In this document: one piece after another, positions 9,701 through 20,640 of the stretch
How the letters are laid out: the number at the start of each line of letters is the position of its first letter
Position numbering within the stretch: the first letter of the stretch is position 1
Source of the DNA: Paulinella micropora
Taxonomy: Eukaryota; Cercozoa; Imbricatea; Euglyphida; Paulinellidae
Assembly (NCBI GenBank): GCA_019918135.1
Contig: WBZZ01000121.1
Coordinates: forward strand, 102,001 to 166,000
Direction of reading: 5' to 3'
Length of the DNA: 64,000 nt
Made by a program: the position numbers and the translations under genes
Notes under the pieces: model-generated
Databases searched by the model: none
What the model was told of the DNA's origin: nothing
What the model saw: only the letters and a program-made list of their open reading frames with translations

Positions 9701-10699
9701 CAAACAAGCCGGCTGGAGTTTCGACTGTACCTTGGCTTGTGCGGGTAGCTTCAAGCCCGTCCTGATCTTCTCGGTCAAGTTAAATGCCATGCTTTCTGGA
9801 GCGGTAGCACCTGCGAATATATTATTTCATGTGCTTTGTTGTGGAAAGTGAATACAGTTGAGATAGCGTGCCCGTCCCCCCTCCCCCCCCCCTGTGCCCC
9901 CACCCGCCCATCCACCCACCCCTCTGAGTCTGGTAGCATGGCTTTTACCATCTTCCAGCGTGGCGCTATCCGCGCGCTTGCCTTTAGTTTCCTGTTCGGC
10001 TGTGTCGGACCCGCCGCCGGGTAGGTAGGGATATAATTGAATTACACTATCGTTCCCGATTCCATATTTTGTCAACGTTAACGTTCCTTCTTCAAGGGGT
10101 CTTCCATTGAAGACGAGGAATTGTTTATCCACGGGGATGGCCTCCTTGTCCTCGATAGCTTTTTGCAAGACTCCAATCGAGTCTGAAGGGTCCATGCACA
10201 AGCTGATGATTCTAGAGCCCGGTACGCTGACAAACACGGAGATGCTGCCACCTAAGTTGCAGGGAGGACAAACGGATTGAGTGCAAGGATGGACAATACA
10301 ATAGAAGCACTCCCGCCTAACCCTAACCCCAACATAAACACTTCCGCTTACCATTCTTGGGTGACTGCGGCGCGTTCCGCGCGCGAAGTTTTGACGTCCA
10401 CTCAGGGTAGGGATTTGCGCGACGCCGTGAAGAAACTGCGCAAGGCGCTTCCTTGACAGACTCAGACTCGTCGTCTGAGAACTCATCCCACTCAATCTTC
10501 CCCCCTCTGAGTCTGGAGACAGAAGACGCCGCTTGCGCTCATCCCACTCCATCTTTCCTCCCTCTGAGTCTGGAGACAGAAGACGCCGCTTGCGCCCACC
10601 ACTGCCAGCTAAAAATAAGGACACAGACATACACGCAACACAATCGGCTTATTCAAAGCGTAGTCTCCTACCTGATGAAGAGGGGCCGTCCTGGCTCAT
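5755..10699 (-). pseudogene. Ubiquitin-like/Ulp1-like multi-exon gene, left copy (frameshifted)
   Basis: Inverted copy of the gene at 55866-60826, where the product is described. All splice sites are conserved. Two lesions separate it from the right copy: a net one-base loss in exon 2 (about 10495-10505, GGGGGGAAG against GGGGGAAAAG) and a one-base loss at about 7488 (GGG against GGGG) that splits the long central exon. The intronic C-run is 12 bases here (9353-9364) against 42 on the right; a G-run in the last exon is 18 against 9; and the poly-serine (TCT) tract is three codons longer. Both run differences are multiples of three. It is probably not translated full length, unless the indels are consensus errors. 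Confidence 0.7.
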
Positions 10700-10982
10700 C
10701 GTGAATGAAAGATCCACGTTTTCTCTTGGAAAAGCTATATACAAAGACATGCAGCAGGATGGCAGATGTTGCGCTTGCAACACGAAGCAGTACTGAAATA
10801 TTAGTATATTAACTACTATAATAATCAAAGAAAATCTCGCGAGCTCCTCTTCTCTTTCCCTCCCCCCCCCCCCCTCCTCTCACCCTCCTATCCCCCTCCT
10901 CTCCTCCGTTTCTCTGCAGCGCATTTTTCATTTCCTCCCACTTTCCTGATTCTCGTCACACATTTTATATCCCCCTGCCCCC

Positions 10983-11018
<36 letters not shown>

Positions 11019-12140
11019 TCCGCCCAGCATGTTTGCCTCTGGCGTTCGCCCCTCGTTCCCTCTGTCCCCCTCCCCCCCCCCCCCCCCCCCCCCCCCCCTT
11101 CTCCCTGTTCCCAGCCGAGCATATTCATTCCCTTCCTCTCTTTCCCTTCCTCTTTCTCCTCTCAGTCAAAACTCTTTTGCGCGACAGACAGAAGCTCGGT
11201 GTGCATGGCTTGATGTAGGACCAGATGTGTGTGGCCTGTCCCGGGCCAGCACAGACGCTTGAGCACACGCTGCAGACTCACACTAAGCGCAGGCACATGC
11301 CAAGCACGCACAGACTTACATGCAGCAGAGACACATGCAGAGCAAGACAAAGATACACGCAGCACACTCTCACCACAGACACGCGCACGCCGCATACTCC
11401 CACACGCAGCACAGACACACGCCATGTACGCACAGATATACACGCAGCACACTCCCACACGCAGCAAAGACAGACAGACCACAAGTAGGGACGGACACAC
11501 GCCATGCACTCCCAGACATACACGCAGCACACTCTCACACACCAGACACGAGCACAGTCTCTCACACACACTGCACAGACGCACACGCAGCAAAACGAAG
11601 AACGAACCTTTTTTCCATGATTGTTCTGGTCTTGAAGTCGTTTGCTCCTTCTTCGCGGCACCACCCTATAAATTTATTCATATATGTTTCTGGTTATCGA
11701 TGAAAAAACATACAAACCACCCAGCTACCTATGCGCAGAATGGCAGGATTGTATGTACAACCTACACTGTGCCTATGTTTCATTGTAGCAGCAGTAGTAG
11801 CAACAGTAGAATCAACGCTACTGCTGCAAGGAATAGCTGCAGCAACAGAGCAGTAGAGCAGCAGGCAGCAGCAGCAACAGGGTGGACAGGTTAGTGGTAT
11901 GCAGGAGGATATGTATCTGGCAGGAAGCTTGAAGGTAGGTCAGTAGGTAGGCAGGAGGCAGCAGCACTGGCTGAGAGCAACCATAACAGCAGTGGCAGTA
12001 GTTGCCAGTGGCAGCAGCAGCAGCATTATTGCAGGGTGACAGGTTAGTGTTGGTATGCTGTGGACAGGTTTCCGGCAGGAACAGTAGACAGCGCGTATAT
12101 AGGTAGGTAAGTAGGCAGCAGCGCTGGCTGAGATTTGCTG

Positions 12141-12186
<46 letters not shown>
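12141..12186. repeat. (GATA)n microsatellite, left, proximal
   Basis: About eleven GATA units. It pairs, as an inverted repeat, with the TATC tract at 12531-12567; the two enclose the segment that is flipped between the arms. Confidence 0.9.
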
Positions 12187-12530
12187 GCAGGTCGGTAGGT
12201 ATCGATTTTTGTTTCTGTTGTGGATCCTTGATTTACGGTTTTGCCCTTAAGTCGCAACACCAGGAAACAAGGATTTTGGCAAAATTTCTCGTACAATTGT
12301 GTACCAAGGATTCGGATGTAATCGGAAATGATATATTTTTTTTTTTGGCAATTTCTCGTACCCGCAATGTTTTCGCACCCCCCCCCCCCCCTACTACTTC
12401 AGTTCAAAAGTAAAACTCATACAAACTCTAACACTCTTGTTTTCCTCATAAAGTTCGTGTCTCAACATGTCTGACAAACAGCAATCAGCAAGCACTTGAA
12501 CACGATTCTATCGGCTCTGTGTACGACTTC
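12187..12530. other. Unique segment inverted relative to the right arm
   Basis: It begins AGGCAGGTCGGTAGG and ends GTACGACTTCTC. In the right arm (54030-54412) it lies in the opposite orientation to that expected from the surrounding inverted repeat. Confidence 0.8.

Positions 12531-12567
<37 letters not shown>
12531..12567. repeat. (TATC)n microsatellite, left, distal
   Basis: About nine TATC units that run directly into the 13-bp minisatellite. Confidence 0.9.
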
Positions 12568-14292
12568 GTTTCTGTTTTTGTTTTGTTTTTCTGTTTTGCT
12601 TTTCTGTTTCGGTTTTCTGTTTTGTTTTTCTGTTTTGCTTTTATGTTTTGCTTTTCTGTTTTGCTTTTCTGTTTTGCTTTTCTGTTTCGATTTTCTGTTT
12701 TGATTTTCTGTTTCGATTTTCTGTTTTGCTTTTCTGTTTTGATTTTCTGTTTCGATTTTCTGTTTTGCTTTTTTGTTTCGATTTTCCATTTCGATTTTCT
12801 GTTTTGCTTTTCTGTTTCGATTTTCTGTTTTGATTTTCTGTTTCAATTTTCTGTTTTGCTTTTCTGTTTCGGTTTTTGTTTTGCTTTTTTGTTTCGATTT
12901 TCCATTTCGATTTTCTGTTTTGCTTTTCTGTTTCGGCTTTTTGTTTCGATTTTCCATTTCGATTTTCTGTTTTGCTTTTCTGTTTCGGTTTTTTGTTTCG
13001 ATTTTTTGTTTCGATTTTCTATTTCTGTTTTCTGTTTTGGGTTTTCTGTTTAGATTTTCTGTTTCGATTTTCTGTTTTGCTTTTCCATTTTGATTTTCTG
13101 TTTCGATTTTCTGTTTTCCTTTTTTGTTTCCATTTTCCATTTCGATTTTCTGTTTTGCTTTTCTGTTTCGGTTTTTTGTTTCGATTTTTTGTTTCGATTG
13201 TCTATTTCGGTTTTCTGGTTTGCTTCTCTGCTTCGGTTTTTTGTTTCGATTTTCTATTTCGGTTTTCTGTTTTGCTTTTCTGTTTCGGTTTTTTGTTTTG
13301 TTTTTCTGTTTTGCTTTTCTGTTTCGATTTTCTGTTTTGCTTTTTTGTTTCGATTTTCCATTTTGATTTTTTGTTTTGCTTTTCTATTTCGATTTTTTGT
13401 TTTAGTTTTCTGTTTTGCTTTTCTGTTTCGATTTTCTATTTCGATTTTCCATTTCGATCTTCTGTTTTGCTTTTATGTTTCGGTTTTTTGTTTTGCTTTT
13501 TTGTTTCGATTTTCCATTTCGATTTTCTGTTTTGCTTTTCTGTTTCGGTTTTTTGTTTTGCCTTTTTGTTTCGATTTTCTATTTCGGTTTTCTGTTTTGC
13601 TTTTCTGTTTCGGTTTTTTGTTTCGATTTTCTATTTCGGTTTTCTGTTTTTGTTTTGTTTTTCTGTTTTGCTTTTCTGTTTCGATTTTCTGTTTTGCTTT
13701 TCTGTTTCGATTTTCTGTTTTGCTTTTCTGTTTCGATTTTCTGTTTTGATTTTCTGTTTTGATTTTCTGTTTCGATTTTCTGTTTCGATTTCCTGTTTTG
13801 CTTTTTTGTTTTGCTTTTCCATTTCGATTTTCTGTTTTGATTTTCTGTTTCGATTTTCTGTTTTGCTTTTCTGTTTTGCTTTTCTGTTTCGATTTCCTGT
13901 TTCGCTTTTTTGTTTTGCTTTTCCATTTCGATTTTCTGTTTTGCTTTTCTGTTTCGATTTTTTGTTTTGCTTTTCTGTTTTGCTGTTCTGTTTTGCTTTT
14001 CTATTTCGATTTTCCATTTCGATTTTCTGTTTTGCTTTTCTGTTTCGGTTTTTTGTTTTGCTTTTTTGTTTCGAAATTCCATTTCGATTTTCTGTTTTGC
14101 TTTTCTGTTTCGGTTTTTTGTTTCGATTTTCCATTTCGATTTTCTGTTTTGCTTTTCTGTTTTGCTTTTCTGTTTCGGTTTTTTGTTTCGATTTTCTATT
14201 TCGGTTTTCTGTTTTTGTTTTGTTTTTCTGTTTTGCTTTTCTGTTTCGATTTTCTGTTTTGGTTTTCTGTTTCGATTTTCTGTTTTGATTTT
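12568..14292. repeat. 13-bp minisatellite, left
   Basis: About 130 units of G(C/A/G)TTTTCTGTTT(T/C), with variants such as GATTTTCCATTTC and GGTTTTTTGTTTC. It is pyrimidine-rich on the plus strand. Because 39 bases make 13 codons, all frames stay open and yield Phe/Cys-rich or Lys/Asn/Gln-rich pseudo-proteins; these are not genes. It merges without a spacer into the 177-bp satellite through a shared TTTTCTCC. Confidence 0.95.
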
Positions 14293-16524
14293 CTCCCCAA
14301 CCACTCTGCACATTGCACAGAGAGTTTTGCAGATGTCCAAACCCAGCGTGCGCAAGGTGCCGAGGGGTGTGGCTTCTCCATACATCTTCTCTTCCCACCG
14401 CCCAGTCCCTAGGTAGAAAAAGCTAGCACTAGCGGAAATGCCACTTGGCAGCTGCGCTCTTGCTCTTTTCTCGCCAACCACTCTGCACTTTGCACAGAGA
14501 GTTTCACAGCGGACTACACTCATCGTGCGCAAGGTGCCGAGGGGTGTGGCTTCTCCATATATCTTCTCTTCCCACCGCCCAGTCCCTAGGTAGAAAAAGC
14601 TGGCACTAGTAGAAATGCCACTTGGCAGCTGTGTTCTTGCTCTTTTCTCCCGACCCACTCTGCGCATTGCAGAGAGAGTTTTACAAATGTCCAAACCCAT
14701 CGTGCGCAAGGTGCAGAGAGGTGTGACTTCTCCATACATCTTCTGTTCCCACCGCCCAGTCCCTAGGTAGAAAAAGCTAGCGCTACTAGAAATGCCACTT
14801 GGCAGCTGCGCTCTTGCTCTTTTCTCCCGAACCACTCTGCAGATTGCAGAGAGAGTTTTACTGAGGTTTAAACCCATCGTGCGCAAGGTGGAGAGGGGTG
14901 TAGCGTCTCCACATATCTTCTGTTCCCACCGCCCAGTCTTCAGCTAGAAAAAGCTAGCACTGCCGTCAATGCCACTTTGCAGTTGCGCTCTTGCTCTTTT
15001 CTCCCCAACCACTCTCCACATTGCAGAGAGAGTTTTACAGAGGTCCAAACCCATCGTGCGCAAGGTGGAGAGGGGTGTAGCGTCTTCATATATCTTCTGT
15101 TCCCACCGCCCAGTCTTCAGCTAGAAAAAGCTAGCACTGCCGTCAATGCCACTTTGCAGCTGCGCTCTTGCTCTTTTCTCGCCAACCACTCTGCACATTG
15201 CACAGAGAGTTTTACAAATGTCCAAACTCATGGTGTCCAAGCTGCATAGGGCTGTGGCTTTTCCATAGATCTTCTCTTTCCACCGCCCAGTCCCTAGGTA
15301 GAAAAAGCTAGCACTAGTAGAAATGCCACTTTGCAGCTGCGCTCTTGCTCTTTTCTCCCCAACCACTCTGCACATTGCACAGAGAGTTTTGCAGATGTCC
15401 AAACCCATCGTGCGCAAGGTGCCGAGGGGTGTGGCTTCTCCATACACCTTCTCTTCCCACCGCCCAGTCCCTAGGTAGAAAAAGCTAGCACTAGCGGAAA
15501 TGCCACTTGGCAGCTGCGCTCTTGCTCTTTTCTTCCCAACCACTCTGCGCATTGCACAGAGAGTTTCACAACGCACTACACATATTGTGCGCAAGGTGCA
15601 GAATGGTGTGGCTTCTCCATATATCTTCTCTTCTCACCGCCCAGTCGTTAGCTAGAAAAAGCTAGCACTAGCAAAAATGCCACTTGGCAGCTGCGCTCTT
15701 GCTCTTTTCTCCCCAACCACTCTGCACATTGCACAGAGAGTTTCACAGCGCACTACACTCGCCGTGCGCAAGGTGCCAAGGGGTGTGGCTTCTCCATACA
15801 TCTTCTCTTCCCACCGCCCAGTCCCTAGGTAGAAAAAGCTAGCACTAGCGGAAATGCCACTTGGCAGCTGCGCTCTTGCTCTTTTCTCGCCAACCACTCT
15901 GCACTTTGCACAGAGAGTTTCACAGCGGACTACACTCATCGTGCGCAAGGTGCCGAGGGGTGTGGCTTCTCCATATATCTTCTCTTCCCACCGCCCAGTC
16001 CCTAGGTAGAAAAAGCTGGCACTAGTAGAAATGCCACTTGGCAGCTGTGTTCTTGCTCTTTTCTCCCGACCCACTCTGCGCATTGCAGAGAGAGTTTTAC
16101 AAATGTCCAAACCCATCGTGCGCAAGGTGCAGAGAGGTGTGACTTCTCCATACATCTTCTGTTCCCACCGCCCAGTCCCTAGGTAGAAAAAGCTAGCGCT
16201 ACTAGAAATGCCACTTGGCAGCTGCGCTCTTGCTCTTTTCTCCCGAACCACTCTGCAGATTGCAGAGAGAGTTTTACTGAGGTTTAAACCCATCATGCGC
16301 AAGGTGGAGAGGGGTGTAGCGTCTCCACATATCTTCTGTTCCCACCGCCCAGTCTTCAGCTAGAAAAACCTAGCACTGCCGTCAATGCCACTTTGCAGTT
16401 GCGCTCTTGCTCTTTTCTCCCCAACCACTCTCCACATTGCAGAGAGAGTTTTACAGAGGTCCAAACCCATCGTGCGCAAGGTGGAGAGGGGTGTAGCGTC
16501 TCCATATATCTTCTGTTTCCACCG
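14293..16524. repeat. 177-bp satellite array, left arm
   Basis: About 12.5 units, with phase points such as CTCTGCAC at 14304, 14481 and 14658. Each unit holds small dyads: CTCTGCA..TGCA(CA)GAG, TGCCACTTGGCA and CTAGGTAG..GCTAGCACTAG. The length is exactly 59 codons, so one minus-strand frame stays open over several units until a CTAG-derived stop. All units point the same way here. It ends at TR2. Confidence 0.95.
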
Positions 16525-17075
16525 CCCGCGATAGGAGCTGAAATAGAAGCGAGTTTCTGCAGTGCAACAGGAGTGGAGCAGTGATTATATGGAAAACAGA
16601 ACGAAAGCTACTGCAGGCTCCTGCGCGTGCCCCTGCCTGCACGACTCAGTTAGTATTAATATTTTGCTCGCTTGCTTTCTGCCTACCTGCTCCTGCCTAC
16701 CTGCTCGCGTGCCTGCAGTCTACGCGTGTGCTATTAATACTGCCGGTTACTCCTAGAAGCAAAGCTCAGTGCTACTACCACCGCTTAGTACAGAGATCGG
16801 CAGTTGCAACAACGCTGTATCTCTATATAATAAGAATCATGTTATGAATATTAAAAATAGTGAGCATCGGAATATATTTTAATAATCAATTAGTATGCAA
16901 ATATTAAGATGAATCAGGTCCGTCCGCTTTCGTATTAATAAATTTTCAATAAATATTATCGATAGGCATGAACAATTTAGCGGCCGTGCTACTACCACAG
17001 GTCCCTAAAACAGCAGGTTTGCTCTCCCTCTATTACTACCACAGGTCCCTAAAATATCAGGTTTGCTCTCCCTCT
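16525..17075 (-). repeat. Terminal repeat TR2 (inner subfamily)
   Basis: A 551-bp inner-type TR in reverse orientation. Its inner end reads CTCTCCCTCTTGACAG directly at the start of cassette C copy 1, which resembles a polypyrimidine tract plus a 3' splice site. Confidence 0.9.
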
Positions 17076-17082
17076 TGACAGC

Positions 17083-18823
17083 GTGGCCCGCCTGCTGGAC
17101 GCCACTCGCAACCCGTTTGCCAAGGGGATCTTTGACCCGCGTGAGGCGGGCCTCTCGCTGGGGCACTTCCAAGCGGAGCTGGAGATCCCGCCACGCCCCG
17201 ATACCAACGAGCTGTTCACCGCCTTTCAGGAGGCGCTAGCCAGGCCGCCGAACGAGCGCCTGCGAGCCGAATGGCTGGCCGGCCGCGCGCCCCGCACCGT
17301 AGACCTCAAGCTCCCGGCGCGCCTGTGCCGCACCACCAAGACCACGCAGGCGGGGGGCTCTGCGCCATCCTGCGGCACTACTATATGCACTGGCTCACAG
17401 ACGGCGAGGGCGTTCGTTTCTACCCACGCGACTGGGAGCTCGAGCTGCTGGTCCGGCGCACCGTCCCCTTGGCGGCCAGCTCAAGCGCCGCAACCAACGA
17501 CACTGCTGCAGGACCGCCCGACCCCCTGAACTACTGCCCCCAAACCCTCGAGCTCCGGCCCGGCACCGGTGGCACGCAGCAGCGAGGGGTCCGGCTGGCC
17601 TACACCTCCCTCAACCCTACTACCGTCGGGGCAGGCGGGGGGGTGGGAGTCTCCCCTTGCGTGCTGCAGCTCGAGGCCCCGCGGTGTCAGGTCCTGCACA
17701 AGCTCCGCCTGTCCGAGCTGCGCCGTTACCAGACCTACGACCTGGACCTGACCAACTGCCGTGCTATCGCCACCGACGTAAGGGTGCTAATTAACTGCAG
17801 CGGAGAGGCCCAGTTCGCTGTTCTCTGCCTGCAAGGAACGCTGGACGCCGGCACCGCCTCATTGCCCTCGCTAGAAATTGCGCGGGACAACGCACTCACC
17901 ATCCGCGTCCAGCAGCAGTCCGAGCTAGCCCCGCTCTACCGCCAGCTTGGGGAGACGCTCTCCGGCCTGGCCCTCAGCGGCTCTGACGGCAGCGCAGGGG
18001 TCATAAACCTGGATGACCTCAACGCGGCCGCCGAGGCCTCGCTGGCTGACTACTCTGTTTCAGCGACGATCCAGACTCAGGCCAGACAAGCCCTCACTGC
18101 GCTGAGCTCGCAGGCGCAGCAACTGGAGGTCAGCATCAACAACAGCGCTGCAGCGCTCGGCCGCCAGTACACGGTCTTAATCGCGGAAGCCAAGCGCAAC
18201 GCAGCCGAGCTAAAAACCAACATAAGCACGCCAAAACATCTCAAAGGAGTTAGAGGTTATGTATGACCAGGGCGCAGCGCTAAAAAACAGCCTAAGCGAG
18301 GATCTGGAAGATCTGCGCCAATACGGCGCCAACCTCAGCACGCAGATGCTAACGGTGCTGCAAGATCTGCAGAACACTCTAACCCTGCAATACTCCTGTC
18401 CACCGGGCGTGACGGCCGAGGACCTGTCCACCTTTCTGAATCTGACGACTGATTACTGCTACCGGCCACTGCTACCGGCCACTGCCGCTCACGAACGACT
18501 CCGCGGGCCCGTGCCCTTGTACCCGTGAGAAAGAAACTAAGCTCTTTTTTGGTTTTTGCAGCAGACCCGACGAAGACGGCAGCTGCGAATCGTGCGCAAA
18601 CCCGGCAGGCGGGATCTTGGCCGGCCTCTTGATTGGCTCGCTTTGCTGTTTTTTCATGGGCATCATCGGCGGCCTCGCCGCCCTCGTGGTGGCCCGCCGG
18701 GGCGGGGAGGAGAAACTGCCCGATAGACCGATAGGCACCCGTCTGTTCTGGGGGCTCTTCATAGGCCTTAATTTCTTCCTGGGATTGGGTCTTTTAATTA
18801 CCATGCTAACCCTAAACCGCTAG
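17083..18823 (+). pseudogene. Two-TM membrane protein gene, copy 1 (frameshifted)
   Basis: See 40275-42018 for the product. This copy has a one-base loss in a G-run at 17352-17357 (6 G against 7) and a two-base loss near 18230 (AGCACGCC against AGCACGCGCC), so neither exon 1 part is in frame with the rest. The 37-nt intron is 18525-18561, exon 2 is 18562-18823 and is intact, and an AATAAA lies at 18857-18862. Confidence 0.75.
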
Positions 18824-18856
18824 CGCCCAGCCAATACCAACAAAAAAAAGTGTTTT

Positions 18857-18862
18857 AATAAA
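18857..18862 (+). promoter_or_regulatory. Putative polyadenylation signal of the membrane-protein gene (copy 1)
   Basis: AATAAA 34 bases after the TAG stop, in an A-rich context. It is identical in copy 2 but changed to AATACA in copy 3. Confidence 0.5.
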
Positions 18863-18906
18863 AAATCAAGTCTTATACACTGAAAGCACAGCACGGTAAA
18901 GGCCAA

Positions 18907-19269
18907 TTATGTAAACTTGTGCAGCACGCGACGACGATTTTGGTAGTGCCAGCCTACACGCAAGCTCCTGCGCCTCTTGATCTCCGACATGTCCAAGAAT
19001 GACACGTACCGCTGGTGCGGCTCGCTCCAATAGCCACTCGTGTAGTGGATCGCGGGCGAGCCGACCGTTCTAACCACTGACGCCCGAAAGTGCGGGCTAC
19101 ACTCCAGCACGTTGGACGTATCGAGTAACTCTTGCCACGCAGTGTCGGCCGGAATAACACCCAACGCCTGCCCGGGCCTGGCAAGCAGCAAAGGCGCCAA
19201 CAGGCGCGGCTCAAAGCTAAGCTGGAGGCTCGGCAGGGGCTTGCGGGGTGCAGCGGTCACACTTGTCAT
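18907..19269 (-). CDS. Unrecognised 120-residue basic protein, copy 1
   Basis: I do not recognise this protein. It starts MTSVTAAPRKPL, has a leucine-rich middle (LLAPLLLARPGQALG), an aromatic stretch (HYTSGYWSEPHQRYVSFLDM) and a strongly basic C-terminus (KRRRSLRVGWHYQNRRRVLHKF). There is no signal peptide or TM segment; the charge pattern would suit a nucleic-acid or virion core protein, but that is inference. It is convergent with the membrane-protein gene, with 83 bases between the stops, and sits 234 bases downstream of the lipase gene on the same strand. The start was chosen at the ATG after which the frame is conserved in all copies; upstream sequence is homopolymer-rich. Copy 1 has Arg and Ser where copies 2 and 3 have Trp and Pro (HFRASVVRTVGS). 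Confidence 0.6.
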   Translation of the reverse strand: MTSVTAAPRKPLPSLQLSFEPRLLAPLLLARPGQALGVIPADTAWQELLDTSNVLECSPHFRASVVRTVGSPAIHYTSGYWSEPHQRYVSFLDMSEIKRRRSLRVGWHYQNRRRVLHKFT

Positions 19270-19503
19270 TTTCGCTTGTCGTCCCGGACAGAAAAAGAGA
19301 GAAAACAGAAAAGGCGGCGCACCAGCAAAACCTTTTCTCTTCCTTTCCCCCCCCCCCCCCTCCCTCCCCTTCCCCTCCTCCCCTCCTCTTTTCCAGCACA
19401 CACACTCCTACTCCCCCCCCCCCCTTGCCTCCCCACCCTTTCCCTCCCTCCCATCCACTTTCCCTCTTTTTCTTCCCCAGGGCCTAGCAAAAGAAACTTC
19501 AGC

Positions 19504-20640
19504 CTAGGAGATTACCTCGGGTATTCCGTAGTAGACGGCATGAGAATAGTAAGATCTGTCCATTCTGTTCAGGCATGTGTGCCATAAGCAATGGCGTATG
19601 CCTTGGGCTCTACTACCATCAGAGACCTCTTTTACCTCTTTATACAAATCCTTGATGCCTGGCGGTCCGTCTGTCGACTTTGGGTGTTCGTAGGAACCAC
19701 TGCGCATAAAACTGGCGGGCAACTTAGGGACAATGTCATTCTCCTTGTACACGCGAGTCCACCTACACCTAAATCTACCTGTTCGGCTTAGCATCTGAAG
19801 AACGAGTTTGTTGCAAGCACTGTTACCAAACATGGGCGCTCCCAAGCTCACAACTTCGACTTGTGTCTCGGGCAGAAGCTTGGCGGCACAGGCGCCGACG
19901 AGGGCGGCCAGGGCGCCTCCGAGCGACATGCCTATGCACCAGAGACTGTCTAGCTCCTTACTTTCCATGCGTTTAATGAGAAAGCGTAGGGGGCGCTCCG
20001 TTACACAAGAGCCAAGTGCTTTGTAAAAACCCGTGTGGCAGAAAACATTTTCCTTATCCGCCTGCTCTTTCATTTCAGCAACAGCCAAATGTATTTGCCG
20101 GTAGCACAGGGAGGAGGAGTCCCTTTTCCTGGGCGTCGAGGTGCCTTCAATTCTGTGGCGCCAGCACTGGAGGTCTAAAAAGCGGTTCTGTGTGGTAAAA
20201 GTTGCGCGTAGTGCTAGAACGGCCGCTTTACGGTCTTGGTCGTACCACAGCACCGAGCTTAGTTCCCGCCGTTTGCATTCGTAAGCGCACACCCGATCCC
20301 GTTTGCACTGCTCGGTCTGATCCGATGATGGCGGCAAAGAGTCTAATCGGCACGCCGTGCTGTCGTTCGGGGCACCCAAACTAATACCAATACTGCAGTT
20401 CCCATGCTCGATCGCTATGTGCAACAGATCCTTGATTTTACTCTCATCCAGCTCTAACCCCGGAGAGGAAAGCCAAGACGAGACCTTGGCACCGGACTCG
20501 TCTTGTATACGAGCAAGACACTGGTACGGGAAACAGGTCAAAAGGCACACCAGCGCACATTTCCTGTACACTTGTAGATCCTCCTTAGAATGGACGTCCA
20601 TTTTTCTTTGCAAGAAAAGAAGAGGAAAAACAAGAGACAT
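19504..20640 (-). CDS. Class 3 lipase (alpha/beta-hydrolase), copy 1
   Basis: A 378-residue lipase of the fungal triacylglycerol-lipase (Lipase_3) type, hydrolysing acyl esters of glycerolipids. The nucleophile elbow GMSLGGALAALVGA (Ser near residue 241) follows the usual His-Thr-Gly-Phe strand (CHTGFYKAL, near residue 202). The catalytic Asp lies in VYKENDIVPKLP (near residue 302) and the His in YSHAVYYG (near residue 369). The N-terminus has two short hydrophobic stretches (MSLVFPLLFL and CALVCLLTCFPYQCLA) that could act as signal or anchor. Length and motif order fit the family. The gene diverges from the EGF-like gene; only 178 bases lie between the two starts, so they may share a promoter. 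Viral class 3 lipases are known from giant viruses; a role in host-lipid or membrane remodelling is inferred. Confidence 0.85.
   Translation of the reverse strand: MSLVFPLLFLQRKMDVHSKEDLQVYRKCALVCLLTCFPYQCLARIQDESGAKVSSWLSSPGLELDESKIKDLLHIAIEHGNCSIGISLGAPNDSTACRLDSLPPSSDQTEQCKRDRVCAYECKRRELSSVLWYDQDRKAAVLALRATFTTQNRFLDLQCWRHRIEGTSTPRKRDSSSLCYRQIHLAVAEMKEQADKENVFCHTGFYKALGSCVTERPLRFLIKRMESKELDSLWCIGMSLGGALAALVGACAAKLLPETQVEVVSLGAPMFGNSACNKLVLQMLSRTGRFRCRWTRVYKENDIVPKLPASFMRSGSYEHPKSTDGPPGIKDLYKEVKEVSDGSRAQGIRHCLWHTCLNRMDRSYYSHAVYYGIPEVIS

Larger units (their letters stand above)
10800..12530. other. Gene-free low-complexity region, left arm
   Basis: Upstream of the Ubl/Ulp1 gene. In order it holds an AT-rich putative promoter (10795-10830), C-runs of 34 (10984-11017) and 27 bases (11072-11098), about 400 bases of CACACGCAGCA-type degenerate repeats (11220-11600), two degenerate copies of a roughly 150-bp CAGG/TAGG/GCAGCAG unit (11880-12130), a GATA tract (12141-12186) and a unique 344-bp segment. 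No frame shows protein character. Confidence 0.6.

Noticed and set aside
10315..10330. Telomere-like CCTAACCCTAACCCC and the TTTTAGGG motifs of the TRs
   Set aside because: Only two tandem hexamers, inside an intron of the Ubl/Ulp1 gene; the TR motifs are isolated within a 44-bp unit, not telomeric arrays.
11225..11894. His/Thr/Ala-rich frame and its minus-strand Val/Cys-rich shadows
   Set aside because: Generated by degenerate CACACGCAGCA repeats; no conserved protein features.
12496..14886. Long Phe/Cys-rich (plus) and Lys/Asn/Gln-rich (minus) reading frames
   Set aside because: They are translations of a 13-bp minisatellite that is open in all frames; no start context, and unit order differs between the arms.
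15652..16302. 216-codon frame with a 59-residue repeat (also in the other arrays)
   Set aside because: A product of the 177-bp satellite length being divisible by three; it is interrupted by CTAG-derived stops at variable units and its copies are not conserved as one protein.
14293..16524. Possible CRISPR array
   Set aside because: Units are contiguous 177-bp tandem repeats without unique spacers, and no cas genes are present.
16581..16847. 88-codon hydrophobic frame inside each terminal repeat
   Set aside because: No proper start (it begins at a non-ATG codon), disrupted in the outer TR subfamily, and overlaps AT-rich non-coding repeat sequence.
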